Origin: Amycolatopsis sp. CA-230715
GTDB taxonomy: Bacteria > Actinomycetota > Actinomycetes > Mycobacteriales > Pseudonocardiaceae
Reading direction: 5' to 3'
Length of the DNA stretch: 64,000 nucleotides
Assembly: GCF_018736145.1 (NCBI RefSeq)
Contig: NZ_CP059997.1
Coordinates: forward strand, 7,625,501 to 7,689,500
The notes beneath the pieces are model-generated. The model was not told the origin of the DNA and did no database searches. It saw nothing but the letters and a program-made list of their open reading frames with translations. Positions 40,521 to 49,342 of this stretch are shown here, piece after piece. The translations under genes and the position numbers were made by a program. How positions within the stretch are numbered: position 1 is the first letter of the stretch; the number at the start of each line of letters is the position of its first letter.

Positions 40521-40660
40521 CGTTTCCCTGTCATCGGAAACGGTGGGTGAAAGATTTTTGCAACGGGGACGTGACAGCGTTCGTCGCGCGCCGGTTCGTC
40601 CGCGAAGCGGAGTCCCGCGCGCACACCTGATCACAACCATGAACTGGGGATGATGACACC

Positions 40661-41077
40661 GTGGTGAAGAAGAACGCGCTTTCCCGGCGGAACCGGGTGC
40701 GCACCAGGGCCGCGATCGCGGTGCTGGGGGTCGCGGTGAGCACGCTCGCCGTCGCCGCACCAGCGAACGCCGCGCCGCACAAGCAGACCTGCGTCGGTAT
40801 CCCCAACGGTACGCTGTGCCTTGGTGTGCTGCCGGGGGCCGGTGACTACGACGTCGCGGGAGTGACCTACCACAAGGACAGGGGCCCCGACGCCACCGTG
40901 TCGCTCTACTGGCTTTCCGGGCCGGAGGCGACCAACGTGTACACCGGCAAGGTCTGGGTGGGCGGGTCGGTCTCCGGCCAGGGCAAGGTGGTGCGGAACG
41001 TGTGCGGAAAGGGGTCCCTGTACCACCACGAGAGCGGCAACTCGTGGGAGACGCCGGTGATCTGCCCTCCGTGGTAG
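40661..41077 (+). CDS. small secreted protein, unknown function
   Basis: A 138-residue exported protein. A signal peptide is evident (RTRAAIAVLGVAVSTLAVAAPANA) with cleavage after ANA near residue 37. The mature part has four cysteines (TCVGIPNGTLCLG and NVCGKG, VICPPW), which can form two disulfides, and is rich in Gly, Val and Tyr, suggesting a small beta-sandwich. GTG 40661 is used; GTG 40664 is equally possible. It is separated from the amino-sugar operon by 140 bp and is likely expressed alone. Confidence 0.75.
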   Translation: MVKKNALSRRNRVRTRAAIAVLGVAVSTLAVAAPANAAPHKQTCVGIPNGTLCLGVLPGAGDYDVAGVTYHKDRGPDATVSLYWLSGPEATNVYTGKVWVGGSVSGQGKVVRNVCGKGSLYHHESGNSWETPVICPPW

Positions 41078-41111
41078 CAGCCTGACGGCGGTTCGGCTCC
41101 GGTGTGCGGGT

Positions 41112-42587
41112 TCACCGCAGGTGGGCGGCCAGCAGGCGGCGCGCGTCGCGGGTCCAGTTGTGCTCGATCAGCTGGGTGTACCGCGTGAGGCGGCGCACCG
41201 CCGGGTTCCGCGACGCCCGCAGCCGGGCCGAAACCGAGGGCAGGGTGTCCAAATTGGACTGGATGGCGCGCAGCTCGGCGATGCCGAGCAGGCCGCGTTC
41301 GAGCCGGTCGGTCAGCACGCGCGGATCCGCTTGCGCGGCAAGGGAGAAGTACGACTTGTTCCGCCCGTAGCAACAGGTGTGCAGGAACAGGAGGTCGTCG
41401 ATGTCCTGCTCGGTGGCGGCGTCGCCGAGCAGCGCCTGCCCGAGCCGTGCGCGGAAGTCGGCGTCGGACAGTTCGGGGTTCTGCGCGTACTCGCGGAGCG
41501 CCACCCGGTTGACCGCGACGATCGGGTCGCGGTAAGGGTTTTCGTCGAGTCCGATGGTTTCGAAGCCGAACGGGTGCAGCTGCTGGCCGATAAGATTGGT
41601 CTCGTTGAACTCGGCGTGCTCGGCGACGAAGGTGAAGTACTCCTGCGACGGGAAGTAGGCGGCGAAACCGTGGTCGCGCACCCACCGCACGCTCGCGCGC
41701 ACGTTCGCGGGCGGCTGGCTGATCACGTCGAGGTCGAAGTAGTAGGCCTTCGTGACCTTCGCCGCCAGGTCGAGGTTGACCGTCCACGGGCTGAAGATGA
41801 TCGTCCACCGCTTGTCGTAGGGCAGGTTCGCGCCGTTCGGCCCGCCGACGAAGTAGTTGGGGTGCACCAAAATGTCCGCGTCCGGCTTGTGCGTCCACAC
41901 CTCGTCGGAGATCTGGCGCACGAACTCGTACTCGATCTCGTAGTAGTGCTTCGCGCCGCCGCAGTCGCCGCCGGTGCAGATGTCGATGTCCGAGGATTCG
42001 ATCAGCAGGCCGTCGGCGTTGGGGTAGAAGTCGAAGTACATCTCGCGGACGTAGTCGAGCATGAACCGCTTGGCGTCCGGTTTCGTCGGGTTGAGGTTGT
42101 AGCCCCACGAGTGGATGCCCTGCATGCGCGCGAGCGAGCCGTTCGCCTGCAGCCCCTTGAGATCGGGGCGTTCGAACGCGTACTGGTTCGTGCCGTCGTA
42201 GGTGTAGGGGGTGAACCCGAGCAGGATCCGGATGCCCAGCGTGTGCGCGTAGTCGATGAGCGCGCCGACGAAGTTCTCCCGCACGTTGCGGTGCCCGCGG
42301 TTGTACTGCCAGGTGATCGGGTACCGGCGCGACCGGAACGCGCCGCCCATCCACAGCACCACGTGCTCGACGCCGTCCTCGGCGAACGAGTCCATAATGG
42401 ACTTCCAGGTGGCGAGTCCGGCGGTGGGGATCCGGCAGAACGTGAGGTAGTAGCCGCGCCCGACCGGGCCGGAGCGCGCCGGAGCCGGTGCGGCATCGGC
42501 CACCGGTGCGAGCGAAGGTGCCGTACCCGACAACGCGCCCGCCATCACCGCACCGCCGAGTCGAATCGCGTTCCGCCTGCTGACCAT
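41112..42587 (-). CDS. Tat-exported TIM-barrel-like protein, unknown function
   Basis: A 491-residue secreted protein. The signal contains twin arginines (MVSRRNAIRLGGAVMAGAL) and ends near residue 35. The mature part begins GRGYYLTFCRIPTAGLATWK and has a barrel-like order of strands: EHVVLWMGGAFRSR, GIRILLGFTPYTYDG, DGLLIESSDIDIC, ADILVHPNYFVGG. Acidic residues at LLIESSDID lie where glycosidases place the catalytic acid, which suggests a glycoside hydrolase-like enzyme, but I do not recognise the family. GGAGG precedes the ATG. It is convergent with the small secreted protein. Confidence 0.7.
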   Translation of the reverse strand: MVSRRNAIRLGGAVMAGALSGTAPSLAPVADAAPAPARSGPVGRGYYLTFCRIPTAGLATWKSIMDSFAEDGVEHVVLWMGGAFRSRRYPITWQYNRGHRNVRENFVGALIDYAHTLGIRILLGFTPYTYDGTNQYAFERPDLKGLQANGSLARMQGIHSWGYNLNPTKPDAKRFMLDYVREMYFDFYPNADGLLIESSDIDICTGGDCGGAKHYYEIEYEFVRQISDEVWTHKPDADILVHPNYFVGGPNGANLPYDKRWTIIFSPWTVNLDLAAKVTKAYYFDLDVISQPPANVRASVRWVRDHGFAAYFPSQEYFTFVAEHAEFNETNLIGQQLHPFGFETIGLDENPYRDPIVAVNRVALREYAQNPELSDADFRARLGQALLGDAATEQDIDDLLFLHTCCYGRNKSYFSLAAQADPRVLTDRLERGLLGIAELRAIQSNLDTLPSVSARLRASRNPAVRRLTRYTQLIEHNWTRDARRLLAAHLR

Positions 42588-42675
42588 CGTGGCGCCCTCC
42601 CCGCTGGTGTCCGGCTCGTTCGACGGTAGGGCGCTCGCCGACGCGATGGGAAGGAACTCGCCTAGACCACTGGCG

Positions 42676-43908
42676 CTACGTGAGGCGCGCCGCCTTGCCG
42701 AAGAGGTACCGGCGTTGCGGAAGGCTGAGCGCGCGTTCGGCCGCCGCGAGGTAGGCCTCGCGCGCCGCGTCCGGCTTGCCGGACATCTCCATCAGGTGCG
42801 CGCGGACCGCCAGCGGGCGGTGGTCGGTGAGCGCGCCGTCGCGTTCGATGCGTTCGAGCAGTTCGAGGCCTGCCGAAGGGCCTTCCGACATCGCCACCGC
42901 GACCGCGTGGTTCAGCGACACGACCGGGTTGTCCGCCATCCGCAGCAGCACTTTGTAGAGCGCGGTGATCTGCGCCCAGTCGGTTTCCGCCGCGCTCGCG
43001 GCCTCGTCGTGCACCGCCGCGATCGCGGCCTGCAACTGGTACGGCCCCGCCTCGCCGCGCGGGAGCACTTCGCTGATGAGCGCGACGCCTTCGGCGATCT
43101 GGTCCGCGTCCCACCGGTTCCGGTCCTGTTCGGCCATCGGCACCAGCTCGCCGTCGTCACCCGTTCTCGCGAGCCGCCGCGCGTCGGTGAGCAACATGAG
43201 CGCGAGCAGCCCGGTGACCTCACCGTCCTGCGGCAGCAGCGCGCGCAGCATCCTGGTCAGCCGGATCGCTTCGACGGACAGCTCGGGCCGGCGCAGATCC
43301 GGTCCGGAGGTGCTGGCGTACCCCTCGGTGAAGATCAGGTAGAGCACGTGCAGCACGGCGGCGAGCCGATCGGCGCGATCGGGTGCCGACGGCATCCGGA
43401 ACGGCAGGCCGCTGTCCTTGATCCGTTGCTTCGCCCTGGTGATCCGCCTGGTCATGGTCTGCTCGGGGACGAGGAACGCCCTCGCGATCTCGGTGGTGCC
43501 GAGCCCGCCGACCGCGCGCAGCGTCAGCGCGATCTGCGAGGCGGGGGTGAGCGACGGGTGGCAGCACAGGAACAGCACGATCAGCGTGTCGTCGCCGTCG
43601 GACTCCTGCCGGTCGGCGGCGGGCGCCAGGAGATCGCCGCCGGGCACCTGCCGGGCGACCGCGTCCTCCCGCCGTTCGCGCGCCTGCTGGCTGCGCAGCA
43701 GATCCGTCAGCCTGCGGGACGCGACCGTGATCAGCCAGCCGAGCGGGTTGGCGGGCAGCCCCTCGGACGGCCACTGCGTCGCGGCGGCCAGCAGCGCTTC
43801 CTGCACCGCGTCCTCCGCGGTGTCGAAGTGCCCGTACCGCCGGACCAGCGCGCCGAGGACCTGCGGCGCCGACCGGCGCAGCAGGTCCTCGAAATCGGTG
43901 CTGGGCAC
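42676..43908 (-). CDS. ECF RNA polymerase sigma factor, ECF42-type
   Basis: A 410-residue sigma factor, much longer than a standard ECF. Sigma region 2 (DFEDLLRRSAPQVLGALVRR, DTAEDAVQEALLAA, NPLGWLITVASRRLTDLLR) and region 4 (RAVGGLGTTEIARAFLVPEQ, MTRRITRAKQRI) occupy the first 180 residues. The remaining C-terminal extension of about 230 residues is the TPR-like/DUF6596 domain typical of ECF42. These sigma factors occur with a DGPF/YCII protein, which lies 3 bp upstream here. GTG 43908 is the start. No anti-sigma gene is present, as usual for the group. Confidence 0.9.
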   Translation of the reverse strand: MPSTDFEDLLRRSAPQVLGALVRRYGHFDTAEDAVQEALLAAATQWPSEGLPANPLGWLITVASRRLTDLLRSQQARERREDAVARQVPGGDLLAPAADRQESDGDDTLIVLFLCCHPSLTPASQIALTLRAVGGLGTTEIARAFLVPEQTMTRRITRAKQRIKDSGLPFRMPSAPDRADRLAAVLHVLYLIFTEGYASTSGPDLRRPELSVEAIRLTRMLRALLPQDGEVTGLLALMLLTDARRLARTGDDGELVPMAEQDRNRWDADQIAEGVALISEVLPRGEAGPYQLQAAIAAVHDEAASAAETDWAQITALYKVLLRMADNPVVSLNHAVAVAMSEGPSAGLELLERIERDGALTDHRPLAVRAHLMEMSGKPDAAREAYLAAAERALSLPQRRYLFGKAARLT

Positions 43909-43911
43909 GGA

Positions 43912-44331
43912 TCAGACGTCGTCCGGCGACGGGGCCTCGCCGATCGGTCGGATGTCGACCGGGCTGGGCTCGCCGATGGTGCCGCCGGGGCCGGGGCACA
44001 GCGTGACGCGCGCGGCGATCTCGGTGGCGCGGTCGATGCCCGACACGTCCACGATCCAGAACCCGGCGATCACCTCGGTGGTCTCCGCGTACGGCCCGTC
44101 GGTGACCACCGGCGCGCCGTCCTTGAACTGCACCCGCCTGGTGAGCGCGGGCGCCGCGAGGCCCTGCGCGTCGACGAGTTCGCCCGATTCGGCGAGGTCC
44201 TTGTTGATCGAGGTCATGTGCTCGACCATTTTGCGGATGTCCTCCGCGGACCAGGAGGGCTTGTCGTTCTGCTTGCCAGCCTGGACGTCGTAGTCCTGCT
44301 GCGAGCCGTAGAGCATGATCATGTACTTCAT
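43912..44331 (-). CDS. YCII/DGPF-family protein linked to ECF42
   Basis: A 139-residue protein of the YCII-related family. It begins with MKYMIMLYGSQQDYDV and carries the family's signature VVTDGPYAETTEVIAGFWIV (DGPF-type). The AAGGAG sequence upstream of ATG 44331 fixes the start. It is translated just ahead of the ECF42 sigma factor in the same transcript, and such proteins are thought to modulate or be targets of that sigma, though mechanism is unknown. Confidence 0.88.
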   Translation of the reverse strand: MKYMIMLYGSQQDYDVQAGKQNDKPSWSAEDIRKMVEHMTSINKDLAESGELVDAQGLAAPALTRRVQFKDGAPVVTDGPYAETTEVIAGFWIVDVSGIDRATEIAARVTLCPGPGGTIGEPSPVDIRPIGEAPSPDDV

Positions 44332-44461
44332 GGCCGTTCTCCTTCTCGGTGGTGGCACTGGTCGGGTGCCTGTTCACCGGGGACGTCGGTGCCGCGGACT
44401 CGCCCCGGACATCCGGGCCGAACTTTTTTTCGCGGCAGAGCCTAGCCGCAGATTCCGCCGC

Positions 44462-45130
44462 TCAGGTGGCGTTCGCCAGTGCTTCGGCCAGCTGCCGCGG
44501 AGCGGACAGGAACGGCGCGTGGTCGGCGGGCAACCGGTACACCGCGCGACACGGGGTCGCGGTGTACATCCGTCGTTGCGCCGACGGCCCGAGCGCGCGA
44601 TCGGCGAGGCATTCGAGGTACACGCGGGGCACTCGCCCGAAGCGTTCCGCGGTCAACGCCACCGCGGGCAGATCGGGCGGCCCCGCGGGCTCCGGCACCA
44701 GCCTCTTCGCGGCCCACGCCGCGTCTTCCGCGGTGCAGGCGCCGAAGAAGACCTCCTCCGGGGCGCGCACGGTGACCAGCCCGGTCCGCTCATCGGTCAC
44801 CAGGTGCTCGGTGAGGATCGACTCGGTGTCCGCGCCGATCACCTCTCGCGGGGTTTCGCCGCCGGGGAGCAGGAACGCGGTGGCGTAGGCGAGCAGGTGG
44901 ACCCGGTCGGGCAGCAGTTCCGCGAGCGCGGAGATCGTCATGCCCGACGAGCTGTGCCCGACCAGGGGCACCGGCCGGTCCTGCGCTTCGAGCAGGGCGG
45001 TGAGCTGGGCGAAGCCGAGCCGGTCCGGCACGAGGACCTCGTGGCCGTCGCGGCGGAGCAGGTCCGCGACGCGGTCCCAGCACCACGCGCCGTGCCATCG
45101 GGCGTGCACCAGCAGGAAGGTGTGGTTCAT
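44462..45130 (-). CDS. alpha/beta hydrolase (HNL/esterase-like)
   Basis: A 222-residue alpha/beta hydrolase. The oxyanion-hole region TFLLVHARWHGAWCWDRV is near the N-terminus. The nucleophile elbow is VPLVGHSSSGMTISAL with Ser near residue 79. The C-terminal catalytic His is in LPADHAPFLSAPRQLA. These features place it with the plant hydroxynitrile lyase/esterase-like subgroup found in many actinomycetes. ATG 45130 is the start. It follows the adenylate cyclase gene by 32 bp, within which a short palindrome lies. Confidence 0.87.
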   Translation of the reverse strand: MNHTFLLVHARWHGAWCWDRVADLLRRDGHEVLVPDRLGFAQLTALLEAQDRPVPLVGHSSSGMTISALAELLPDRVHLLAYATAFLLPGGETPREVIGADTESILTEHLVTDERTGLVTVRAPEEVFFGACTAEDAAWAAKRLVPEPAGPPDLPAVALTAERFGRVPRVYLECLADRALGPSAQRRMYTATPCRAVYRLPADHAPFLSAPRQLAEALANAT

Positions 45131-45139
45131 CCTGGAAAT

Positions 45140-45160
45140 ATACGTGTGTTTTGCACGTAT
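45140..45160. promoter_or_regulatory. short inverted repeat between cyclase and hydrolase genes
   Basis: Arms atacgtg (45140-45146) and cacgtat (45154-45160) with a 7-bp centre, ten bases upstream of the hydrolase start and three bases after the cyclase stop. It may be an operator for the hydrolase or a weak terminator. Confidence 0.45.
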
Positions 45161-45162
45161 GG

Positions 45163-45969
45163 CTACTGGTCGTCGTAGCGGGGGAGCACGCTGTACACCC
45201 GCAGGTCCTTCGGCGCGCCCTTCGCCCGGAAGCGGCGGCGGCGCCGGGTGGTGAACCGGGTTTCCCCGATCGCGTCGAGCACTTCGCCGGTGATCAGGAC
45301 TTCGCCGCTGTTCGCCGCGTCGGCCACCCTCGCGGCGACGTTGACGTCCACGCCGAAGTAGTCGCGCCCGACCCGCCGGGGCCGTCCCGTGTGCAGGCCC
45401 GCCCGCAGTTGCGGCCGGTACCCGTCGATGTCGATCGCGCTGACCGCGTTGCCCGTCTCGTGTGCGGCTTCCACGGCGTCGGTCGCGTCGGCGAACACCG
45501 CCATCAACCCGTCGCCGAGCCCCTTCACCACCTGCCCGCCGTGGCGGACGATGGCCCGCTCGCTGGCGTTGGACACCTCGCGGAGCAGCCGCAGCGCCTG
45601 CTTGTCGCCCACGTCGAGCGCCCAGGTGGAAAACCCGACCACGTCGGTGAACAGGATTGTCACGTCGGAGTCGGTCCCGACGCGGGGCGCGGTCACCGCC
45701 TGCCACACCTGGACCGCCGCCAGGCCGAGTTCCCGCAGCGCGCTCGGCTGGTCCTCACGGGCCTCCGCGAGCAGCCTGGCCACCCGATCCGACGGGTAGC
45801 CGCCGGTGGTGGACAGGGAGTCGCCGAACTGCCGGTCGCCCGGTACCAGTCCGCGCACCATGCGCGCGGTCCGGACGAGCCTGTGCTGCTGGTCGGTCCG
45901 GCGCAGCGCGTCGGCGACCTTCGACACCTTCGACGACCGGGGACGCGGATGCTCGTGGCCTTGGGTCAC
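45163..45969 (-). CDS. class III adenylate/guanylate cyclase
   Basis: A 268-residue soluble cyclase. The catalytic domain (about 100-265) shows the metal-binding Asp in VTILFTDVVGFSTW, the QVVKGLGDGLMAVF segment with the purine-specifying Lys and second metal Asp, and DYFGVDVNVAARVADAA with the transition-state Asn and Arg. The N-terminal 95 residues are helical with no sensor domain recognised. GTG 45969 is the start. All key catalytic positions are present, so it should form active homodimers producing a cyclic nucleotide. Confidence 0.88.
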   Translation of the reverse strand: MTQGHEHPRPRSSKVSKVADALRRTDQQHRLVRTARMVRGLVPGDRQFGDSLSTTGGYPSDRVARLLAEAREDQPSALRELGLAAVQVWQAVTAPRVGTDSDVTILFTDVVGFSTWALDVGDKQALRLLREVSNASERAIVRHGGQVVKGLGDGLMAVFADATDAVEAAHETGNAVSAIDIDGYRPQLRAGLHTGRPRRVGRDYFGVDVNVAARVADAANSGEVLITGEVLDAIGETRFTTRRRRRFRAKGAPKDLRVYSVLPRYDDQ

Positions 45970-46107
45970 GCGGTTATCTTACTGACCGGTAGGGCGAGGC
46001 GCGCGTGTTCGTGGTCATGTTCGCGCGGACGGGGCCAATTGTCCACAATGGACCATGTGGGGGCGGCGGGTCGCGGCCGTATGCTGGAGAAGGAAACGGG
46101 GGTCGCC

Positions 46108-46473
46108 GTGATTCATCATGTTCAGGTTTCGTGCCCGGCGGGCGCGGAAGAGCGCGTTCGGGCCTTCTACACCGGCGTCCTCGGCTGGACGGAGTTGCCG
46201 AAGCCGCCGGTGCTGGCGAAGCGGGGCGGTTGCTGGTTCCAGGTGCCCGGGGTCGGCGGGCCCGACGGCGAACTGCACGTGGGGGTGGAAGCCGACTTCC
46301 GGCCCGCGCGCAAGGCGCATCCCGCCTTCGTCGTCGACGTGGACGCCGTGTCGGCCGCACTCGCGTCGGCCGGATTTCCGGTCCACTGGGCCGATCCCGA
46401 CGAGATTCCCGGGCGCAGGCGCTTCCACACCGCGGACGCGGTGGGCAACCGGATCGAGTTCCTGGACGGCTGA
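46108..46473 (+). CDS. VOC-superfamily (glyoxalase/dioxygenase fold) protein
   Basis: A 121-residue protein with the paired beta-alpha-beta fold of the VOC superfamily: IHHVQVSCPAGAEERVRAFY and TGVLGWTELPKPP at the start, CWFQVPG and ELHVGVEADF for the middle strands, and GRRRFHTADAVGNRIEFLDG as the closing motif. Metal ligands of true glyoxalases are only partly kept, so enzymatic function is uncertain. GTG 46108 matches the usual family start better than ATG 46081. It ends two bases before the convergent TetR stop. Confidence 0.82.
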   Translation: MIHHVQVSCPAGAEERVRAFYTGVLGWTELPKPPVLAKRGGCWFQVPGVGGPDGELHVGVEADFRPARKAHPAFVVDVDAVSAALASAGFPVHWADPDEIPGRRRFHTADAVGNRIEFLDG

Positions 46474-46475
46474 CG

Positions 46476-47150
46476 TCAGCGCGGGATCCGGGCCTCCAGG
46501 CCGTCGAGCACCGCGCGGAGCCCGTACTCGAAGCTGTTTTCGCGGAGTTCGCCGTCCTCGATCATCGTGTCGGCGCCGTAGCCGTTGATGCGTTCGAGCA
46601 GGCGCGGGTACGGCGCGGCGATCTCGCGGCCCTTCGCCATCAGCGCGTCGATGCGGGCCTTCGGGTCTTCGTTCGATTCCCGCAACTGGGTGTGCCACGC
46701 GGCCTCGCCGAGCGCGGATCCCAGCACGTAGGCATCGACGGTGCCCATCACCGAATCGAGTTCCTCGTCGGCGAACCCGGCCGAGGAGTAAACGCCGATC
46801 GTGTGGTCCTGGAACCGCGCCAGGTTGGGGCCGTAGTGCAGGCGCGTGGCGAACACCGACACCAGCCACGGGTGCCGCAGCACCATGGACCGCATGCCGT
46901 CGGCGAGGGCGGTCACCGCGGCGCGCCAGCCGATCTCCGCCGCGTCGGGTAGTTCGATCTCGCCGAACGCGTGGTCCGAGGCCAGTTCCAGCAGCGCGTC
47001 CTTGTTCTTCACGTGCCAGTAGATCGAGGTGGCGCCCGCGTCGAGCTTCGTGCCGAGGCGCCGCATGCTCAGGCCGTTCACGCCCTCGGCGTCGAGCAGT
47101 TCCATCGCGGCGCCGACGATCTGCTCGCGGCTCAAGGTGTCCAATGCCAT
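46476..47150 (-). CDS. TetR-family repressor with TetR_C-like domain
   Basis: A 224-residue regulator. The helix-turn-helix is LSREQIVGAAMELLDAEGVN, SMRRLGTKLDAGATSIYWHV and KNKDALLEL, a form typical of true TetR-class proteins. The C-terminal domain resembles the tetracycline-repressor ligand domain. It is divergent from the DHA2 transporter across 114 bp containing four similar palindromes, which strongly suggests direct repression of both genes. Confidence 0.9.
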   Translation of the reverse strand: MALDTLSREQIVGAAMELLDAEGVNGLSMRRLGTKLDAGATSIYWHVKNKDALLELASDHAFGEIELPDAAEIGWRAAVTALADGMRSMVLRHPWLVSVFATRLHYGPNLARFQDHTIGVYSSAGFADEELDSVMGTVDAYVLGSALGEAAWHTQLRESNEDPKARIDALMAKGREIAAPYPRLLERINGYGADTMIEDGELRENSFEYGLRAVLDGLEARIPR

Positions 47151-47168
47151 GACCCCACCTTAGAGCAA

Positions 47169-47255
47169 TCTCGCACAGTGTTCGAGATAACACTCGCACA
47201 CTGTTCGAGTCTGTCGTACAGTGTGCGAGAAGACGGACTCGAACACTGTGCGAGA
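47169..47255. promoter_or_regulatory. four tandem 19-bp TetR operator copies
   Basis: Copies begin at 47169, 47192, 47212 and 47237 and share CGNACANTGTNCGA. The first (tctcgcacagtgttcgaga) is nearly the exact reverse complement of the fourth (actcgaacactgtgcgaga). Copy starts are spaced 23, 20 and 25 bp and together fill the TetR/MFS spacer, covering both promoters. Confidence 0.85.
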
Positions 47256-47264
47256 AGGTGGGTC

Positions 47265-48839
47265 ATGAACGACTCGGTAGTGGCGGAACCAGCGGAGGAG
47301 AGAGCGAAAGCGGAGGTCAAGGTCCCGCCGAAGGCGTGGCTGAGCCTGATCGCGGTCGCGCTCGGCATGATGGTCGTGCAACTCGACGGGACGGTGGTCT
47401 CGATCGCCAACCCGGCGATCGCGGTCGGCCTGCACACGAGCCTCGAGGGCATCGGCTGGGTGACCACGGCCTACCTGCTGGTGCTCGCCGGCCTGCTGAT
47501 CCCCGCGGGCACGGTGGCGGACAAGATCGGCCACAAGAAGGCGTTCCTGATCGGGATCGGGGGCTTTTCGCTCGCCTCGCTGGCGTGCGGGCTCGCGGGC
47601 TCGATCGAGGTCCTGATCGGCGGTCGCGTGCTGCAGGCGGTGTTCGGCGCGCTGCTCGGCCCTGCCGGGCTCGCGGTGCTCAGGGCGGCGTTCCCGCCGG
47701 AGAAGCTGGCGATGGCGTTCGGCTGGTTCGGCTCGGTGTCCGCCGTGGCGCTGGCAGGCGGCCCCGTTCTGGGTGGCGTGCTCGTCGAGTACGCGAGCTG
47801 GCCGTGGGTGTTCTTCGTCAACCTGCCCTTCGGCGTGGTCGCCGTGCTCGTCGGGCTGGCCGTGATCCCGGACAGCGCCGAGCGCTCGGCGCACCGGCTC
47901 GGCCTGCCCGGCGCGGTGACCCTCACCTGCGCCATGGTCAGCGCCATCTGGGGTGTCACCCGCGCGCAGACCGAGGGCTGGGGTTCGGTGAGCACGCTCG
48001 GGTTCATCGCGCTCGGCCTGGTGCTGCTGGCCGTGTTCGTGGTGATCGAGCGCCGGACCGCGAACCCGATGGTGCCGCTCGGCCTGTTCCGGAACCGGAC
48101 CTTCGCGGTCGGCTGCCTGCTGATGCTGGTGACGATGTTCGCGTTCTTCGCGATCCTGTTCTACCTGACCTTCTTCCTGCAGGGCGTGCAGGGCAAGAGC
48201 GCCATCATGGCCGCGGTCGCGATGCTGCCGCTCACCGCCGTGTTCACCTTCTCCTCGCCGATCGCGGGCTGGGTCGTCGGCAAGCTCGGCCTGCGCGGGA
48301 CGCTGGTGACCGGCGCCGCGTTCACGGTGGCTTCGCTGCTTTTGTTGCTGCGCCTCGAATCCGGGTCCGGTTTCATGACGCTCGCGCCTTCGCTCGTGCT
48401 GGCGGGGATCGGTGTCGGGTTCATGATGGTGCCCGCGATCCAGGCGATCGTCGGCAGCGCCCCGGTCGACAAGGCGGGTGTCGCTTCCGGTGTGCAGCAG
48501 TCGACGCAGCAGCTCGGGAGCACGCTCGGGATCGCGGTGTTCGGCAGCCTGCTCTCTTCGGTGGTCGGGTCCCGGTTCGCCACGGCGGTCCGCGAGGCGC
48601 TGGGCGGCGGGCCGGTCGCGGATCGGATCGCGGGCGACGAGCAACTGCGCAAGAGCGTCGAACTCGGCTTCCCGCCCGCGAGCCAGCAGGGACTTCCCAC
48701 CGACATCGCGGGCGCGGTGACCCGTGCCGCGCACGAGACCTTCGTCGGCGGCATGCACACGGTGTTCCTCGTCGCCGCCGCGGTGGCGGTGGTGGCCGGG
48801 CTGCTCTCGCTGCTGGTCCGCGCGCCGGAAAACGCCTGA
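47265..48839 (+). CDS. MFS drug efflux transporter, DHA2 (EmrB/QacA) type
   Basis: A 524-residue exporter with 14 predicted helices. Helix 1 reads AVALGMMVVQLDGTVVSIAN with the DGTVVS motif D1 of drug:proton antiporters. The TM4-TM5 region gives GGRVLQAVFGALLGPAGLAV and the motif C GGPVLGGVLVEYASWPWVFF. Late VDKAGVASGVQQSTQQLGST is the usual conserved segment of this family. It is divergent from the TetR gene and under four operator copies. The drug or metabolite exported is unknown. Confidence 0.92.
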   Translation: MNDSVVAEPAEERAKAEVKVPPKAWLSLIAVALGMMVVQLDGTVVSIANPAIAVGLHTSLEGIGWVTTAYLLVLAGLLIPAGTVADKIGHKKAFLIGIGGFSLASLACGLAGSIEVLIGGRVLQAVFGALLGPAGLAVLRAAFPPEKLAMAFGWFGSVSAVALAGGPVLGGVLVEYASWPWVFFVNLPFGVVAVLVGLAVIPDSAERSAHRLGLPGAVTLTCAMVSAIWGVTRAQTEGWGSVSTLGFIALGLVLLAVFVVIERRTANPMVPLGLFRNRTFAVGCLLMLVTMFAFFAILFYLTFFLQGVQGKSAIMAAVAMLPLTAVFTFSSPIAGWVVGKLGLRGTLVTGAAFTVASLLLLLRLESGSGFMTLAPSLVLAGIGVGFMMVPAIQAIVGSAPVDKAGVASGVQQSTQQLGSTLGIAVFGSLLSSVVGSRFATAVREALGGGPVADRIAGDEQLRKSVELGFPPASQQGLPTDIAGAVTRAAHETFVGGMHTVFLVAAAVAVVAGLLSLLVRAPENA

Positions 48840-48843
48840 CGCG

Positions 48844-49251
48844 TCAGGAAAGCATTTTGGCGAGCAGGTGACCGAGTTGCTCCTGCTCCTCGTCATCGAG
48901 GCGGGCGACGCGCTCGCGCGGGAACGTGAAGGACTTCGCGACCGCGCGACGAAGGCGTCGCCCGTCGGGGGTGATGGCGACCTGTTTGACCCGGCGGTCC
49001 GCCGGATCCGGTGTCCGCGACACCAATCCCCGCGCTTCGAGCCTGCCGACGATCTGCGTGACGTTCGAGGCGTCGCACAGCAGCAGCTCGGCGAGTTCGC
49101 TCATCGTGTGCCGATCGCCGGTCAGCGGGGTGAGCGTGCACGCCTGCGCCGCGCTCAGCCCGTTGTCCTCCGAAGCGCGGTCAAACGCGGCGTCGTAGGC
49201 GGAGACGAAGTCCCACAGCTGCTGTTCGAGTGCGCCCATCCTGGTCACCAT
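48844..49251 (-). CDS. MarR-family transcriptional regulator
   Basis: A 135-residue winged-helix regulator. The recognition region reads TMSELAELLLCDASNVTQIV and GRLEARGLVSRTPDPADRRV, with the usual DRR wing motif, flanked by dimerisation helices. It is convergent with the MFS exporter (four bases apart) and divergent from the NmrA-like gene; the palindrome at 49262-49282 between them is the likely operator. ATG 49251 is chosen; ATG 49239 is possible. Confidence 0.87.
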   Translation of the reverse strand: MVTRMGALEQQLWDFVSAYDAAFDRASEDNGLSAAQACTLTPLTGDRHTMSELAELLLCDASNVTQIVGRLEARGLVSRTPDPADRRVKQVAITPDGRRLRRAVAKSFTFPRERVARLDDEEQEQLGHLLAKMLS

Positions 49252-49261
49252 GACACCGATA

Positions 49262-49282
49262 TTACTTGACACCCTCAAGTAA
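49262..49282. promoter_or_regulatory. palindrome, candidate MarR operator
   Basis: Arms ttacttga (49262-49269) and tcaagtaa (49275-49282) with a 5-bp centre, located between the MarR gene and the NmrA-like gene. Arm length and AT-rich composition match known MarR sites. Confidence 0.7.
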
Positions 49283-49342
49283 CGGTGCTTGCATTGGCCT
49301 TGGTCATTTACTTTATTCAATCAAGCATCTCGGAGGATCTCC

